Source: Diphasiastrum complanatum
Lineage: Eukaryota; Streptophyta; Lycopodiopsida; Lycopodiales; Lycopodiaceae
Length of the DNA stretch: 64,000 bases
NCBI GenBank assembly: GCA_029204225.1
Contig: CM055100.1
Location: 34,588,645-34,652,644, forward strand
Direction: 5' to 3'
The notes beneath the pieces were generated by a model. It ran no database searches. It had not been told where the DNA came from and was given only the letters and a program-made list of their open reading frames with translations. Below, piece after piece: positions 11,061 to 20,760 of the stretch. Position 1 is the first letter of the stretch. Every line of letters starts with the position of its first letter. The translations under genes were made by a program, and so were the position numbers.

Positions 11061-11330
11061 TTTTTTTTTCCTCCGCATATCGCAATTGTGCGCCATTGGC
11101 CTATTTGCTATTCTACCTACAACCTTCCCGGCGCACAGGTCTGATATCCCCGCATACAGTCTCTGTGTATCGCACTTGTGCGCCTCACTTCTAGATACTC
11201 TGATTTCACTTATACTTCCCTCACACAGGTTCGATATACCGTACTGTATTTCCGTACATATCGTTTGTCTGCGAACGCTTTGGACCCCTCCCCTTCCTAT
11301 CTTTCTCATTACGCACAAATGTGATATCCC
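11061..11330. repeat. Three tandem 90-bp repeats
   Basis: Units of 90 bp start at 11,061, 11,151 and 11,241. Each has a CGCAnTTGTGCG-like palindrome (TCGTTTGTCTGCG in the third) near its start and ends in a CGCACA...GATAT motif. Because the period is a multiple of three, several frames stay open and give 30-residue repeats on both strands. The array ends 14 bp before the start codon of the histone-like frame at 11,344, so it could be its upstream region. Confidence 0.75.
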
Positions 11331-11343
11331 TTAGAATACCTCA

Positions 11344-11793
11344 ATGGAGAGGAGAAAACAGACGAAGAGAGAATTCTTCTCTACTGGTGCATCATCAGCC
11401 CCTGCCATTGCTATTAATCCTCCCATTTGAACTAGAAGACGCAACCGCAGCATGTGGCTCTCTGATATTCATAGGTATCAGAGATCAACCAATCTACTGA
11501 TTCAGAGAACGTCATTCTACCGTGCTATCCGCCAAATTACTAGAAATGATCTCGATCATTTTGTCAGATTCGCACCCTTGGCTCTTCAGTGCCTTCAGGA
11601 GGCTGCTGAGAACTATATGAGCCTTTTTTTTTAAGATTCATTTTTGCTCGCTATACATGGTAAGAGAGTAACCACTATGCCTAAGAATTTTCAACTATTG
11701 ATAAGGAAGCAGCCAGCCCCCAAGAGAGCCCCGAAGAAAGTAGGAGGGCCAGTATTACGGATTCTCCTCAAAGTAACCTTGTTAATAACGTAG
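11344..11793 (+). pseudogene. Histone H3 / CENH3-like reading frame, intronless and broken
   Basis: The frame of 149 codons contains an H3 histone fold. Helix alpha-N reads HRYQRSTNLLIQ, alpha-1 FYRAIRQI, alpha-2 LQEAAENYM, loop 2 AIHGKRVTTMPK, and alpha-3 the following FQLLI. Between the Phe of alpha-1 and LQEA there are 26 residues where canonical H3 has 25. A longer loop 1 and the EAAE spelling are CENH3 traits. The N-terminal tail is short and lacks the conserved H3 lysine motifs. Stops interrupt it at 11,428 (TGA) and 11,632 (TAA, at the acidic residue after the Phe-Phe). Plant CENH3 genes have many introns and none is seen, so this may be a retrocopy. It is followed directly by a Ulp1-like relic on the same strand. 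Confidence 0.75.
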
Positions 11794-12860
11794 ATACTGC
11801 TGCACTAGATACGATCGTAAGCATAGCTACATCCATTTTGAATAATCATGTAGATACTGCTCATCCACCACCTCCTCCTCCAAATTTTTATACATATATA
11901 GATTCGGACGATTATCTTAAATTTGAGAGTGACATATCCAATGTTGTAGATAGAATTGGAGTTCCATTTTGTTTTAGATTAGAGAAACTTGACTTCAATA
12001 TTAACTATGGAGTTATTGATTGTTTGGATCTAAAAAAAAAGACAGGCTTCTATCAGTGATCGTATAATAGAGTCTAGGATTACACTCTTGCAATATGACA
12101 TTGCAAGAGATTCATCCAATGAATTGTTGGTGCTCAGTAACTTCAGGCCTTCAAGGTGGATAACGACACTTTGTCACAGTGTTTTACTCGTGAATTCACA
12201 CCAACAACAAAATACCTACTCGTGCCTTATCATACCAAATAAGATATGTTAAATGCTTCTTGTTGTTTAATGCTTTATCATTGGCATTATCAATGGAAAT
12301 AGTTCTCAAAATTGTAGCCAATGGGCTTTCTATCTTATTTTGCAGTGACCACTGGAGTTTAAACCTGATCTCTATTAAGAGATTTGTAGATAATATTGTT
12401 AAAGTATTTTGTGTCAAGATGAACTCGACTAGCAATACGCATAAGGATGTAGATATGTACTTGCTATATTTAAGTAAATATATTCCAACAAATGTTCCCC
12501 GTTCAAATGACTGGCAAATCGTTAGTTTGGAGGTAAATTCTATCTCTCTTAACAACATTTTAAAATCAATATTCTAATGTATTTGTTTCATTCTAGTTCA
12601 TTCTGTTTCTTAATTGATTTCTTGTGTGCTGAATTTTTTTGCAGTCACCCCAGCAAAATGATTCATCAATTGTGGATGGTACACTTTATATAATGCAAAG
12701 TTATTTTTTGAGTGGTTTACCTTCAAGAGGATGTTGATATTTCGAAAGGCATTTATTCTGTTTATTCTTGGTTTTGAAATTGTGATAAGTTTGTCTATTC
12801 TGTTGATTTTTTTAGCCATTAATGTTCTATCTTGCAGTTTACACTTCCTAAATACACATC
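11676..12860 (+). pseudogene. Ulp1/SENP-like cysteine protease (peptidase C48) relic with introns
   Basis: An open linker of about 125 codons (11,676-12,058) starts in another frame inside the end of the histone-like frame. A one-base slip at the A-run near 12,040 leads to SDRIIESRITLLQYD, like the start of a C48 core. Then comes KYLLVPYHT, an intron ending TTTTGCAG at 12,345, and DHWSLNLIS with the catalytic His. The exon 12,346-12,532 ends at a good GT donor. The next exon starts at 12,645 in the matching phase with SPQQND, then, after a one-base slip, CGWYTLYNAKLFFEW, holding the Q-x-N...CG nucleophile region. Another acceptor lies at 12,837. The donor of the first intron reads AT instead of GT. 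Order and spacing of the His, Gln and Cys motifs fit Ulp1, which removes SUMO. This copy is dead. Confidence 0.62.
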
Positions 12861-13262
12861 ATTGGCGAGGGCAAGGCTTTAGCCTCCCATTGTTGATGAT
12901 GGTGTTAAGGATGATGTTATTATATAGATAAAGATTAAAAATACATAGATAGCACATAACGAATATAGATTGCACATGTATAGAATCGATAGGAAAATAT
13001 ACATTGGTAAATCAAATGTTGTTCTATTTTATGAATTTAGGAGCACAAAATACATGTAGTGATGCCCAATTTGGGCTTTCATTTATTGAATGAAAGAGTC
13101 TATACACAGATTTGTACTAAACTTTATTTGAAGCTATTGTTCTACCACAATGGTGATTGTTGTAGGTAGATCTTTGCAGCACGTTATCGGCTCCTATCTT
13201 TTTCGCATCTGTGACATCACAATTATTAGTGAATGTGCAATTGTAAATTATGTCGCTTTCAA
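12861..13262. other. Non-coding, A/T-rich; nothing recognised
   Basis: Stops are frequent in all frames. I see no repeat or splice structure I can defend after the last Ulp1-like exon. Confidence 0.4.
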
Positions 13263-13736
13263 TTATTTTGTACTATTTTGAAATGACAATAAACATAGAG
13301 TACTTACGAGTCTTCTGTTGATGATAAATCTGAAATATGTTGGTAGATTGGTTTGTAATAGCATGAGCTCTGTTTTGATAAAATCAAGCTTCCAATGCTC
13401 TTCCACCTCAACCATAGTAAAATATTCTTCATTGTAGATAATGCTTATCTCCCTTCGGTTTGAGTGACCATTTAGTTCAAAGTCTTGATCTAGTGGTAGC
13501 CATGTACCTTCGATTTTCTTGTATCTCCGATAGCTAAATGTGAGACTGAGCATTTGTTTTTTGATATGATAACGGAAGATCATTGACGACTTCTTAATCA
13601 TGTATTCTATGTCATTAATTGTTTTACTATCCCAGTCTTGATCCATGAGATCTGACAAAGTCTCATCTGATAAATCATTGCAAACAAATAAAGTTGGTGT
13701 CCTTCGAACACTAGCACTTAAGAAAAAAATCAGCAA
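13263..13736 (-). CDS. Hypothetical protein fragment, 157 codons
   Basis: This open minus-strand frame has a globular-looking composition, with several Trp, Tyr and acidic residues (for example LSDETLSDLMDQDWDSK and MVEVEEHWKLDF). I do not recognise a family. A possible splice acceptor TGCTAG lies just upstream of the part beginning CSKDT-like text, so it may be an internal exon rather than a full gene. It abuts the broken 3' end of a copia element, and its continuation was probably lost there. It could belong to the same decayed element as the Ulp1-like relic, but it is on the opposite strand. Confidence 0.3.
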   Translation of the reverse strand: MLIFFLSASVRRTPTLFVCNDLSDETLSDLMDQDWDSKTINDIEYMIKKSSMIFRYHIKKQMLSLTFSYRRYKKIEGTWLPLDQDFELNGHSNRREISIIYNEEYFTMVEVEEHWKLDFIKTELMLLQTNLPTYFRFIINRRLVSTLCLLSFQNSTK

Positions 13737-13789
13737 ATGTATGCAATGAGATAAACCAACTTAGGTGAACAATTTTTGAGCCCGTACTT

Positions 13790-14604
13790 ATCTTCATAGC
13801 ATTTCTAACATCAATTTTGGCAACACCATTTTGTTGAGGTGTGTAAGAGGTTGTCATTTGATAATGGATACCTTTGCTTTGAAGATAAGTACCGAACGTA
13901 TTCTTTATATATTCCCCTCCTCAGTCGGTACGTTAGATCTTCAAAGAGTGCCCAAACTGATTTTCTATCATTGCTAGAAAATCCTTAAAGCGTTGAAAAA
14001 CTTCAGATTTTGCCTTCATAGAATAAATCCATGTAAATCTTGAAAGGTCATCAATAAAAGTAACAAAGTACTTACACCTTCCAATGGATTCGGTCCTCAT
14101 TGAATCACATACATCACTATGAATCAAATCAAATTTGCCATCAACTCTAATAGTTCCATCAATTGGAAAAGCTTGCCTTTGAAATTTTCCAAGTATGCAT
14201 CCTTCGCATACATGTCCTTCGGGATGCTCAATATTAGGAATGTCTTCAACCATATTGAATCTCTTCAACATCTTCAAGCTAGCAAAGTTGAGATGTCCAA
14301 ACCTAGCATGCCATAATTCAGCCAACTCCAAAGAATGTGAACTTGATGCAAAAAGATAAAAAGATGATGAAGCTCTTCACTCATAGGTATCCATAAGGAA
14401 CAATCCACCACGTAATGTTCCCGAAGCAATGATCATAAGAGATCTCTTTGGGTCTTTGATAAGACATTTGTCTTCTTTGAATTCCACAACCAATCCTTGG
14501 TTCATAATTGTAGACACCGACATGAGATTCTTTTTTATTTTTGGAACATAAAGTACATTACGAATGTACTTCTCCTCACCATTGGGTAAGATAATGGGGA
14601 TCAC
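13790..14604 (-). pseudogene. Copia integrase fragment
   Basis: The pre-integrase and core are readable. GVLYVPKIKKNLMSVST-like text lies at 14,604-14,377. The zinc motif LWHARFGHLNF...CEGCILGK follows at 14,331-14,200, and then the core with FDLIHSDVCD (first Asp), VTFIDDLSRFTWIY (second Asp) and GGEYI with TPQQNGVAK (Glu region). Stops occur near 13,932 and 13,922. The element breaks at about 13,790, directly after the TPQQNG segment, so all of reverse transcriptase, RNase H and the 3' LTR are absent. Confidence 0.85.
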
Positions 14605-14643
14605 TCCAATACCTTTGATACGATAAGAGGTGTTATCAACACC

Positions 14644-15065
14644 TTAAACTTTGCTTCCATCATGCACTTTTACAAGCTTTGTGAAGACTTCTTTGTGATA
14701 AGTCATATGGCATGTGGCACCGCTATCAATCACCCAATCAATAAATGAAAAAATAGCAATTTGTAAAGCTGAAGATGAGCTATTTTCTGCTAAAAAAAAA
14801 GCAAGATTTGAAGTGGCAGAAATCTCGTCTTTAGAAAAGATGAGATTATTAGTGACAAAAGCATAATCATTATTGAAAAGATTATCCTCCTTTCCAAATT
14901 GTTGTTCCAAAGTAATAATTGCGGTACTTGTATCGTTACCTTTCTCTTTTTCCTTTGCAAGCCTCTTCCTACATACTTTGATGTGATGCCCAATCTTCTT
15001 GCAATAGTGGCACTTACCCTTTTTCTTGGAGCCTTGATCTTGAGCTTCCTTAGATTTTTTATCAT
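14644..15065 (-). pseudogene. Copia zinc knuckle and aspartic protease region
   Basis: The minus strand encodes a CCHC knuckle, CHYCKKIGHHIKVC, near 15,010. About 80 residues later comes the protease motif WVIDSGATCHMTYHKEVF near 14,740, with an intact DSG. The two motifs sit in different frames and a short A-run near 14,800 separates them. This links the gag at 15,156-15,836 with the integrase downstream. Confidence 0.8.
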
Positions 15066-15155
15066 CTTTGAAAGTGTTGAAAGAAGACTTCCCTTTCCAC
15101 TTGCCTTTGCCGCTTGATCTTCTAGTCCACCAAAGTTGATCCTTGTTTGCCCTTC

Positions 15156-15836
15156 TTAAAGAAGTAAGCCAACAAGTTCGTCGAAGGAGATTTGCTGTCC
15201 CCTAAGAGAAATGCTCAATGATGACACAAATGGAAGGTAAGAATTAGGAAGAGAGTTGAGAGTAATAGATACAAATTGTGAGTTCTCAATCACCTCATCA
15301 ATACTAAGAAGCTCCTCTCGAAGATCCTTGATCTTCGTCAAGTGGTTTGTCAACAAATCACCTTCTTGCATCTTCAAGATAGAAAGTTGATTTCGAAGAT
15401 ATACCACTTTTGCCGCATTCTTTACTTGAAACATCTTTGCAAGAGTCTCCCAAGCACTTTTGAAAGTCTTGCATGATCTAATATGAGGAAGGATAGATCT
15501 CTTCACTGATAATGCAATGACGGAATGTGTTTGTGCATCTCGTCGATCCCACTTCTTTTGCTCATCTGAAGACACTTCCGTAGATGATGAAGTAGTTGTT
15601 CTAGATGGTGTAATAGGTGCCAAGGTAGGCGGCCTCTCTTCGTCACCATTAACTACTTTCCACAAACCTTTAGCAATTAGAAGGTTCTTTATCATGTAGC
15701 ACCACAAGGAACAGTTTGTGCCATCCAACCTATCTTCATTAAATAAAGAACCAATAGACTCCGATTCTTTAGCCATAACAGAAAAATCAGCTTGTAATAG
15801 ATAGGAAATAAACTTTCCAAGACAAAATCTACTCAA
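15156..15836 (-). CDS. Copia Gag polyprotein part (UBN2-type)
   Basis: This open frame of 226 codons is a copia Gag. It has the N-terminal LDGTNCSLWCYMIKNLLIAKGLW, then KSAWETLAKMFQVKN...LRNQLSILKMQEGD, and the NSLPNSYLPFVSSLS segment, in the normal order of the UBN2/Gag domain that builds the intracellular particle. Its 5' side leads to an initiator-tRNA primer site at 16,366. The frame ends before the zinc knuckle, which is in another frame, so the polyprotein is interrupted. It differs clearly from the Gags at 7 kb and 40 kb and is a separate copia lineage. Confidence 0.82.
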   Translation of the reverse strand: MSRFCLGKFISYLLQADFSVMAKESESIGSLFNEDRLDGTNCSLWCYMIKNLLIAKGLWKVVNGDEERPPTLAPITPSRTTTSSSTEVSSDEQKKWDRRDAQTHSVIALSVKRSILPHIRSCKTFKSAWETLAKMFQVKNAAKVVYLRNQLSILKMQEGDLLTNHLTKIKDLREELLSIDEVIENSQFVSITLNSLPNSYLPFVSSLSISLRGQQISFDELVGLLL

Positions 15837-16365
15837 AGGGCAGCAACCTCAAAGCTGAAATTATAAGCACAATAGATTGCAATACTCCACATGCAATTTG
15901 CTCAACAAGTAATGAAATAGGTGGCTGATTTCTGCACAAAAAACAGAATGCTCACAAATAGGTAAAACTCAAATGAAGCCTAAACCAAAACCATAAATTT
16001 GTGGTTAAAAAGAGTGCACACTATGTGCATATATAGCTAATGGTAGCACCCTACTCCAAGCTCACCAACAAAGAAATTTCAGCAAGAAATGTGTCCAAAA
16101 CACATGTACCTTCATTTAAGAAGTAAATCTGAAATTTTCAATACGTAATTGAGTCAAGATCACATGCAATTGGTTTGAGCATGGGCGCCCTACTGCTAGC
16201 TCTCAAATAGATGAAGGTGCCCTGCAATTTCCTGCAAAAAGCTATAAGAAGATGAACAGATTCTTCTCCTGCAAAAATCAGTAGCTTGATGATTTTCTGC
16301 AACCAAAAAGGTAAGATGATAGCTTCCTATTGGGCGCCCTCCTGCAAGCAATATGATCACCTAAA

Positions 16366-16378
16366 GGCTCTGATACCA
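16366..16378 (-). other. Primer-binding site, initiator tRNA-Met type
   Basis: The minus strand reads TGGTATCAGAGCC, the standard plant copia primer site. It lies between the gag at 15.2-15.8 kb and the LTR edge TGTAGG at 16,379. Confidence 0.85.
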
Positions 16379-16670
16379 TGTAGGAAATAGAAGCCTAAGG
16401 ATCCAGGATCTTAACTATTCAATCACACAAAGCATTCTCAAAAGAAAGAGAGAGATGGCTAGAAACCCTCTTGTAGAAACTCATGGACAGCCAAGGAGAA
16501 TAGTCAGTATTGCTTACAAAAGTGTCTTATACAAATGTGATGCACACATATATATAGTCCAAGATGACTATCTAACTTCATGACTATTGGCTATCCAACT
16601 ACTTGACTATTGACTATCCAACTTTCTATAAGTTACATAGAAAGAATAAGGTACCTCCAATATATCAAGG
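16379..16670 (-). repeat. Probable 5' LTR of the 13.8-16.4 kb copia element
   Basis: It begins TGTAGGAAATAG directly at the primer site. It contains GA-rich text and a TATATATA run near 16,550. The outer end is not defined because the partner LTR was lost; the limit of about 16,670 is a guess based on the change of sequence character. Confidence 0.45.
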
Positions 16671-16785
16671 TTGCATCCCGATTCGAACAGGTCGATTCGA
16701 ACCGGCCGGTTCAAACCGATTCTTTGAGGTTCGAACCACCAAGCCAGGTTCGAATCGAAAAACGATTCGAACCTTTTTTTTTCAA
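16671..16785. repeat. Cluster of TTCGAA motifs
   Basis: Five copies of TTCGAA, mostly as GGTTCGAA or GATTCGAACC, occur within about 90 bp, plus a GGCCGGTTC block. Direct and inverted copies alternate. Such short motif clusters are typical of subterminal regions of DNA transposons, but no terminal inverted repeat was identified. Confidence 0.5.
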
Positions 16786-17559
16786 TTCTTCAAAAAAACA
16801 GTCAAACATTCACTGATAGTACAGATACTTAAATTTTAATAGCTAAACAATTTCAATCTTCCTCTAAATTTACAGATATCAGAATTCAGGATAATCAGAT
16901 CTCTAAGCTCTTGTGAGTCGTGACGGTGTGACCTGTGACCTGTCGTATCAACTTTCGAGATTCAATTTTCAAAACAGAATTTACAAAAATTAGAATGACA
17001 TTATGACTCATGAGTCATGACCCAAGTTTAAACAGACTACATAGTACATATTACATACTAGTTAGCAGTTGCCAGTAACTAGTAACTATAGTTAAAACTT
17101 AAACAGGTTACAGAGTCCAGACTACATAGACTGTACATACTATAGTTAAAACTTAAAACTTAAAACTTAACTTTAGGAATCAGAAACTTGAAACTTGAAA
17201 CTAGATTCTAGAATCCATAATATACCATGATTCATGAATCATAACAAAGTAGTAAATACAAATGCCAGGTGCCTCATGAGTCCGGTCATCAATGTAATGC
17301 GCAGTGTGTCTGATGATAAAATTTCAATCATGATGTGTACATATGTGACATGTCATACTACACTGTACAATCACCAGTGTAAATACTAAACAGCTCAAGA
17401 GTCAATCCTCATCTAGTGACATAAACATCGTAGTGTCATCTACAGACTAGTAACTAGTAACTACAATGATCTAATGTACATACTAGTAACTACAATCATC
17501 TGAAGACTGACATCAATGAGCACTGAGCAGGGGCCAGGGCCCAGGCTGCAGTGAGCACT
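16786..17559. other. Non-coding, short direct repetitions only
   Basis: The text repeats short words such as AACTAGTAACTA and AAAACTTAAA in an irregular way. No frame or element is supported. Confidence 0.4.
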
Positions 17560-17779
17560 CTAAGCTCTCCTACGCATGAGTCTCCTCCCACTCGCTGGTG
17601 GTGCTGTGGAGCCTGTTGTGGCCTCTCGAGTGGTAGGCTCAGCTGCGAAATCCTCATCAGAGGCAGAGGTATGATGCCCCTCATCCTCATCCCCGCCCTC
17701 CTCGAACTCATCTTCATATTCCTCCTCCTCTGAGGACTCTAACCCTGACGATGCCTCAGACTCAGACTCACACTCGTCC
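17560..17779 (-). pseudogene. Acidic C-terminal exon of an unidentified protein
   Basis: The minus strand has an open run of about 72 codons after a possible acceptor (ACTTAG). It starts DECESESEASSG, continues with a Glu/Asp-rich block (SSEEEEYEDEFEEGG), and ends ASGRRLMRRRA before a TAG stop. An acidic tail closing in a short basic patch occurs at the C-terminus of some plant hAT transposases, and the TTCGAA cluster downstream would suit a transposon end. No transposase core is visible, so the assignment is speculative. Confidence 0.3.
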
Positions 17780-17938
17780 TAAGTTTTGCACGCATTTGTT
17801 TTTGTCTCTCGGTTAGTTTGGTATCGATTCTTTTTTGTTTGTTTAACAGAGGTATCTGGTATTTTGTGTAGGCAGTGTGGTTGCCTCTCGGATTAACTCT
17901 TCGTCAATGGCCTCGCAGACTTCGTCTGGAAGTGCTTC

Positions 17939-19470
17939 TCATTGGTAGACTTTTTGTTTGGGCCTATAAGTCACTGTGTTCACTACCTTGGAGGTAAGTT
18001 GTACATGAGCTAGTGGGCCTGGTGTCTTGATCTCCTTTGGGATCGGTTTAGGTGCGAAGAATCGTTTATGATCGAGTGGGATATTTAATAAATGACCTAC
18101 AGGGTCGGTGACTCGTTGATCTGCCATGTGTAACTTGTACCGTAGTAGATCTAACTGGGTAAAACCCCATGACTTTGCTAGTGACAAAGCCATTATATTT
18201 ACGCCTGATCCACTATCTAAGATAGCGGATACCGCGGGATAGTCTTTGTAGAGCATAGATAGGGTGGGGGTGATGCTATTCCCCTTAGCAACACTGATAT
18301 TCATCAGATTCATAGGAATATGAGGTATTTTTATAATCTCTTCAGGTTTTCGTTGTTCATCTTGTACATCGAGTAGCTGAAAACTTCCATTGATATAGAC
18401 TTTAAGGCCAGTGAAAGATTTGGTGGCACTATGGAACGGCATGGTGATTTGAGCTTGCAGAGGTTCTTAAAAAACTTCTAGTCCCTGTAGGGGTTGCTCT
18501 TGTGTGAGGATTGGAGCAGATAACGAACGTTCTGTTTTTTGTTCTTCCTGCAATAACTCGTCTCAGATTTTATGGTATCGCCTTTGTTCCAACTTCCACT
18601 AGTGGATCTGGATAATCTCTAGGGATTGTGGAAGTTGTCAAGGGACTTCCCGTATGGTCAGCAGGATTGTCTAAGTGTGTGTGTTGTTGTTGAGCTTTGT
18701 GTAACAAACATGACGCGCAGGTAGGATCTTGTTCAATTGTTTTGGACAATCTTTGAAACTGTGTTTTCAAACACATTTTGGGCATTCGGCATGGTATTGG
18801 TTTTTGTCTTTACAATCAACTATGAAATGACCTGTTTCTCTATAGATGAAACATTTGTTGCTCATTGGCCCTAAGGCAACTGCGTAGCCATCTTGGATGG
18901 CTAGCATCCTCTAGATTTTCTGGATGGTTTGGATACTCATCTCCTGGACAGGAACATGAGGTATCTTTTTTATAAGGTGCATAATGTCCAGTGTGGTATG
19001 TGTTATCTATGCTATATGAAGCATCAAATGAGTGGTCAACAAAATGAGTCTAAACTGGGGCTTTATTGGTTCGATTTTGTTGATGTCCTCGTTCGGGTGG
19101 TCCTCTAGGAAGTGGACCTAAGAGAGCTAGTTGAGGCAGGTATTGCTAAGTGGATTGCCTAGGTAGCTCTTGAATCTTAACCGGTGGATTGTTTCGCGGA
19201 TGATATTGATTTTGTGGAGGTCTGGAAACAAATTGAGGTCTAGGAGGCTAATAGTGTCCTCCTATCTGTTCTCGATTGTTGTATCGTGGGTTGCAGTAGC
19301 AATAAAAGGATGAATGGCCCATAAAATCACAGATTTCACATTTGATCAGGGAATTATCAGAAACGGGTTGATAGGATGGGCATTCGTTACCAGTGTGTGC
19401 ACCTCAACAATGAGGGCACCAAGTGTTTTTTAATCTATGATGTACCTGACCAGGGAATAGCTGACCAGGC
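17939..19470 (-). pseudogene. Ty3-gypsy gag C-terminus with zinc knuckles and aspartic protease (relic)
   Basis: In reading order there are two zinc knuckles near 19,420-19,320 (CPHC...GAHTGNEC and CEICDFMGHSSFYC) and a Pro/Gln-rich linker. A third, mutated knuckle lies near 18,850 (CFIYRETGHFIVDC, Cys changed to Tyr). A protease domain lies in the open frame 18,442-17,939, with the catalytic SAILDSGSGVNIMALSLAK. Several stops interrupt the knuckle region. The order Gag knuckle, then RVP-type protease, is that of Ty3-gypsy elements. RT does not follow. The plus-strand gypsy gag at 19,480 abuts it head to head, so at least one of the two is truncated by the other. Confidence 0.72.
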
Positions 19471-19479
19471 ATTGAGCTT

Positions 19480-20760
19480 TGGATAGACTCTCTCTGGAAG
19501 TCCAATCCTCAGAAAGAGCTAAGTTTCTTTTCCCTCTTTTGAACAGTTGTAATTAGTCTTTTTGACTTTTTTTTAAGAAGGAACAACATACACTCTTTTT
19601 CTATTTCGGAAAATGACCATTTCTCAGGGACCTAATTGATCCCCGACAAGAGGCATCGATGAATTAGAAACATAAACTCTGAAGTTCAGTAAAGGGAAAG
19701 AACCTATGGAGGTGGAGGAACAAGAACAATTCGCCGAAGAGCTTGACGATTTGGTTACCAAGGAGCAGTATCTCCACTTGGTAACAGAGGTGGATAAATT
19801 GAAACTGGCTCTAGCCAATTTCAAATCCAGTGTGGACGACTCGTTCGCCGAACTCAAAGGTCTAATTTTGAGCTCTGCGAAATTCAAGCCTTCCTTCCAC
19901 TTCTCAGTTGTCCCCTTCACCACTTCTATCAGTTTCAGGTGAGCCTATTCGGTCTCATCCCAGTGTCTTTAAAGACTTAAAGCCTCCTACTTTTACTGGG
20001 GAAGAGAAGGATAGAAACACAGATATTCTACATACCTTCCTCAGCAAATGGAAGAACATACATGCTCTTAAACAGACCCCTAACCATTTGCAAGCTATTG
20101 AGGCCAGTCTTTCCCTAGGGCCCATGGCCTATAAGTGGTGGTTAAACCTCCGGGAGACGGGGCAGACTCCCCGGTCATGGAAGGCTTTTGAAGAAGCGTT
20201 CCTAAGAGAGTTTCTACCAGAAAATGAACTTGATAGAGCCTGGGAAGCCTGGGAGAAGACAGTAATGGACAAATCCTTGATCCATTATATCTCGTAGTAT
20301 CGAGAAGCAATTTTAAAGATAAAAAACATGGATGACTATCAGAAATTCAAGAGGATTTGTTCGTGGCCTTAAAGATGAATATAAAGTAGAGGTCCAGATA
20401 AACTCACCTACTACCCTAGATCAAGCTCTCAGATATGCTCAAATCTATGATGATTCAGTGGGTAGGAAGAAGGCGAGACAACAGCCCCTTTCTGAGCAGC
20501 CTACTCAAAAAGACTTTCAATTTTTAAAAATAAAATAAAACGAAAAAAAGAAGATAAAGTTAAGAGTGAAGTTCCTGAAAAACGCCCATCGCTCATACAA
20601 CCCTTAAAACCAGAAGATTTTGAGAAAGCCAAACAAGAACGTTTGTGCTTTGTGTGCATGAGCAAGGGACACACAGTCAGACAGTGTCCCAAGGGGCCAT
20701 TCATTAAAAAAGAAAAGAAAGATAAATAACAAGTCCATCTTGTTCAGACAGTAAGTTTCC
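19480..20760 (+). pseudogene. Ty3-gypsy gag relic, sister of the 26-30 kb element
   Basis: This is collinear with 27,090-28,030 of the complete element, including the leader text CAGAAAGAGCTAAGTT. Shared residues include FAEELD...LVTKEQ, FKDLKPPTF.GEEKDRN and MAYKWWLNL, showing close relationship. This copy has lesions: a frameshift near 19,900, TAG at 20,296, another frameshift near 20,345, and one near 20,535. It continues past the point where the 28-kb copy is deleted and so preserves the zinc knuckle CFVCMSKGHTVRQC near 20,650. Sequence similarity ends near 20,760. Confidence 0.85.

Noticed and set aside
11034-11334. Two opposite frames of 82-94 codons with 30-residue repeats
   Set aside because: Both arise from the 90-bp tandem repeats. 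Neither strand has a credible gene context or domain.
16680-16775. GGTTCGAATC words resembling the T-arm of tRNA genes
   Set aside because: The word is repeated in both orientations and no acceptor, D or anticodon arm can be folded at the right distance.
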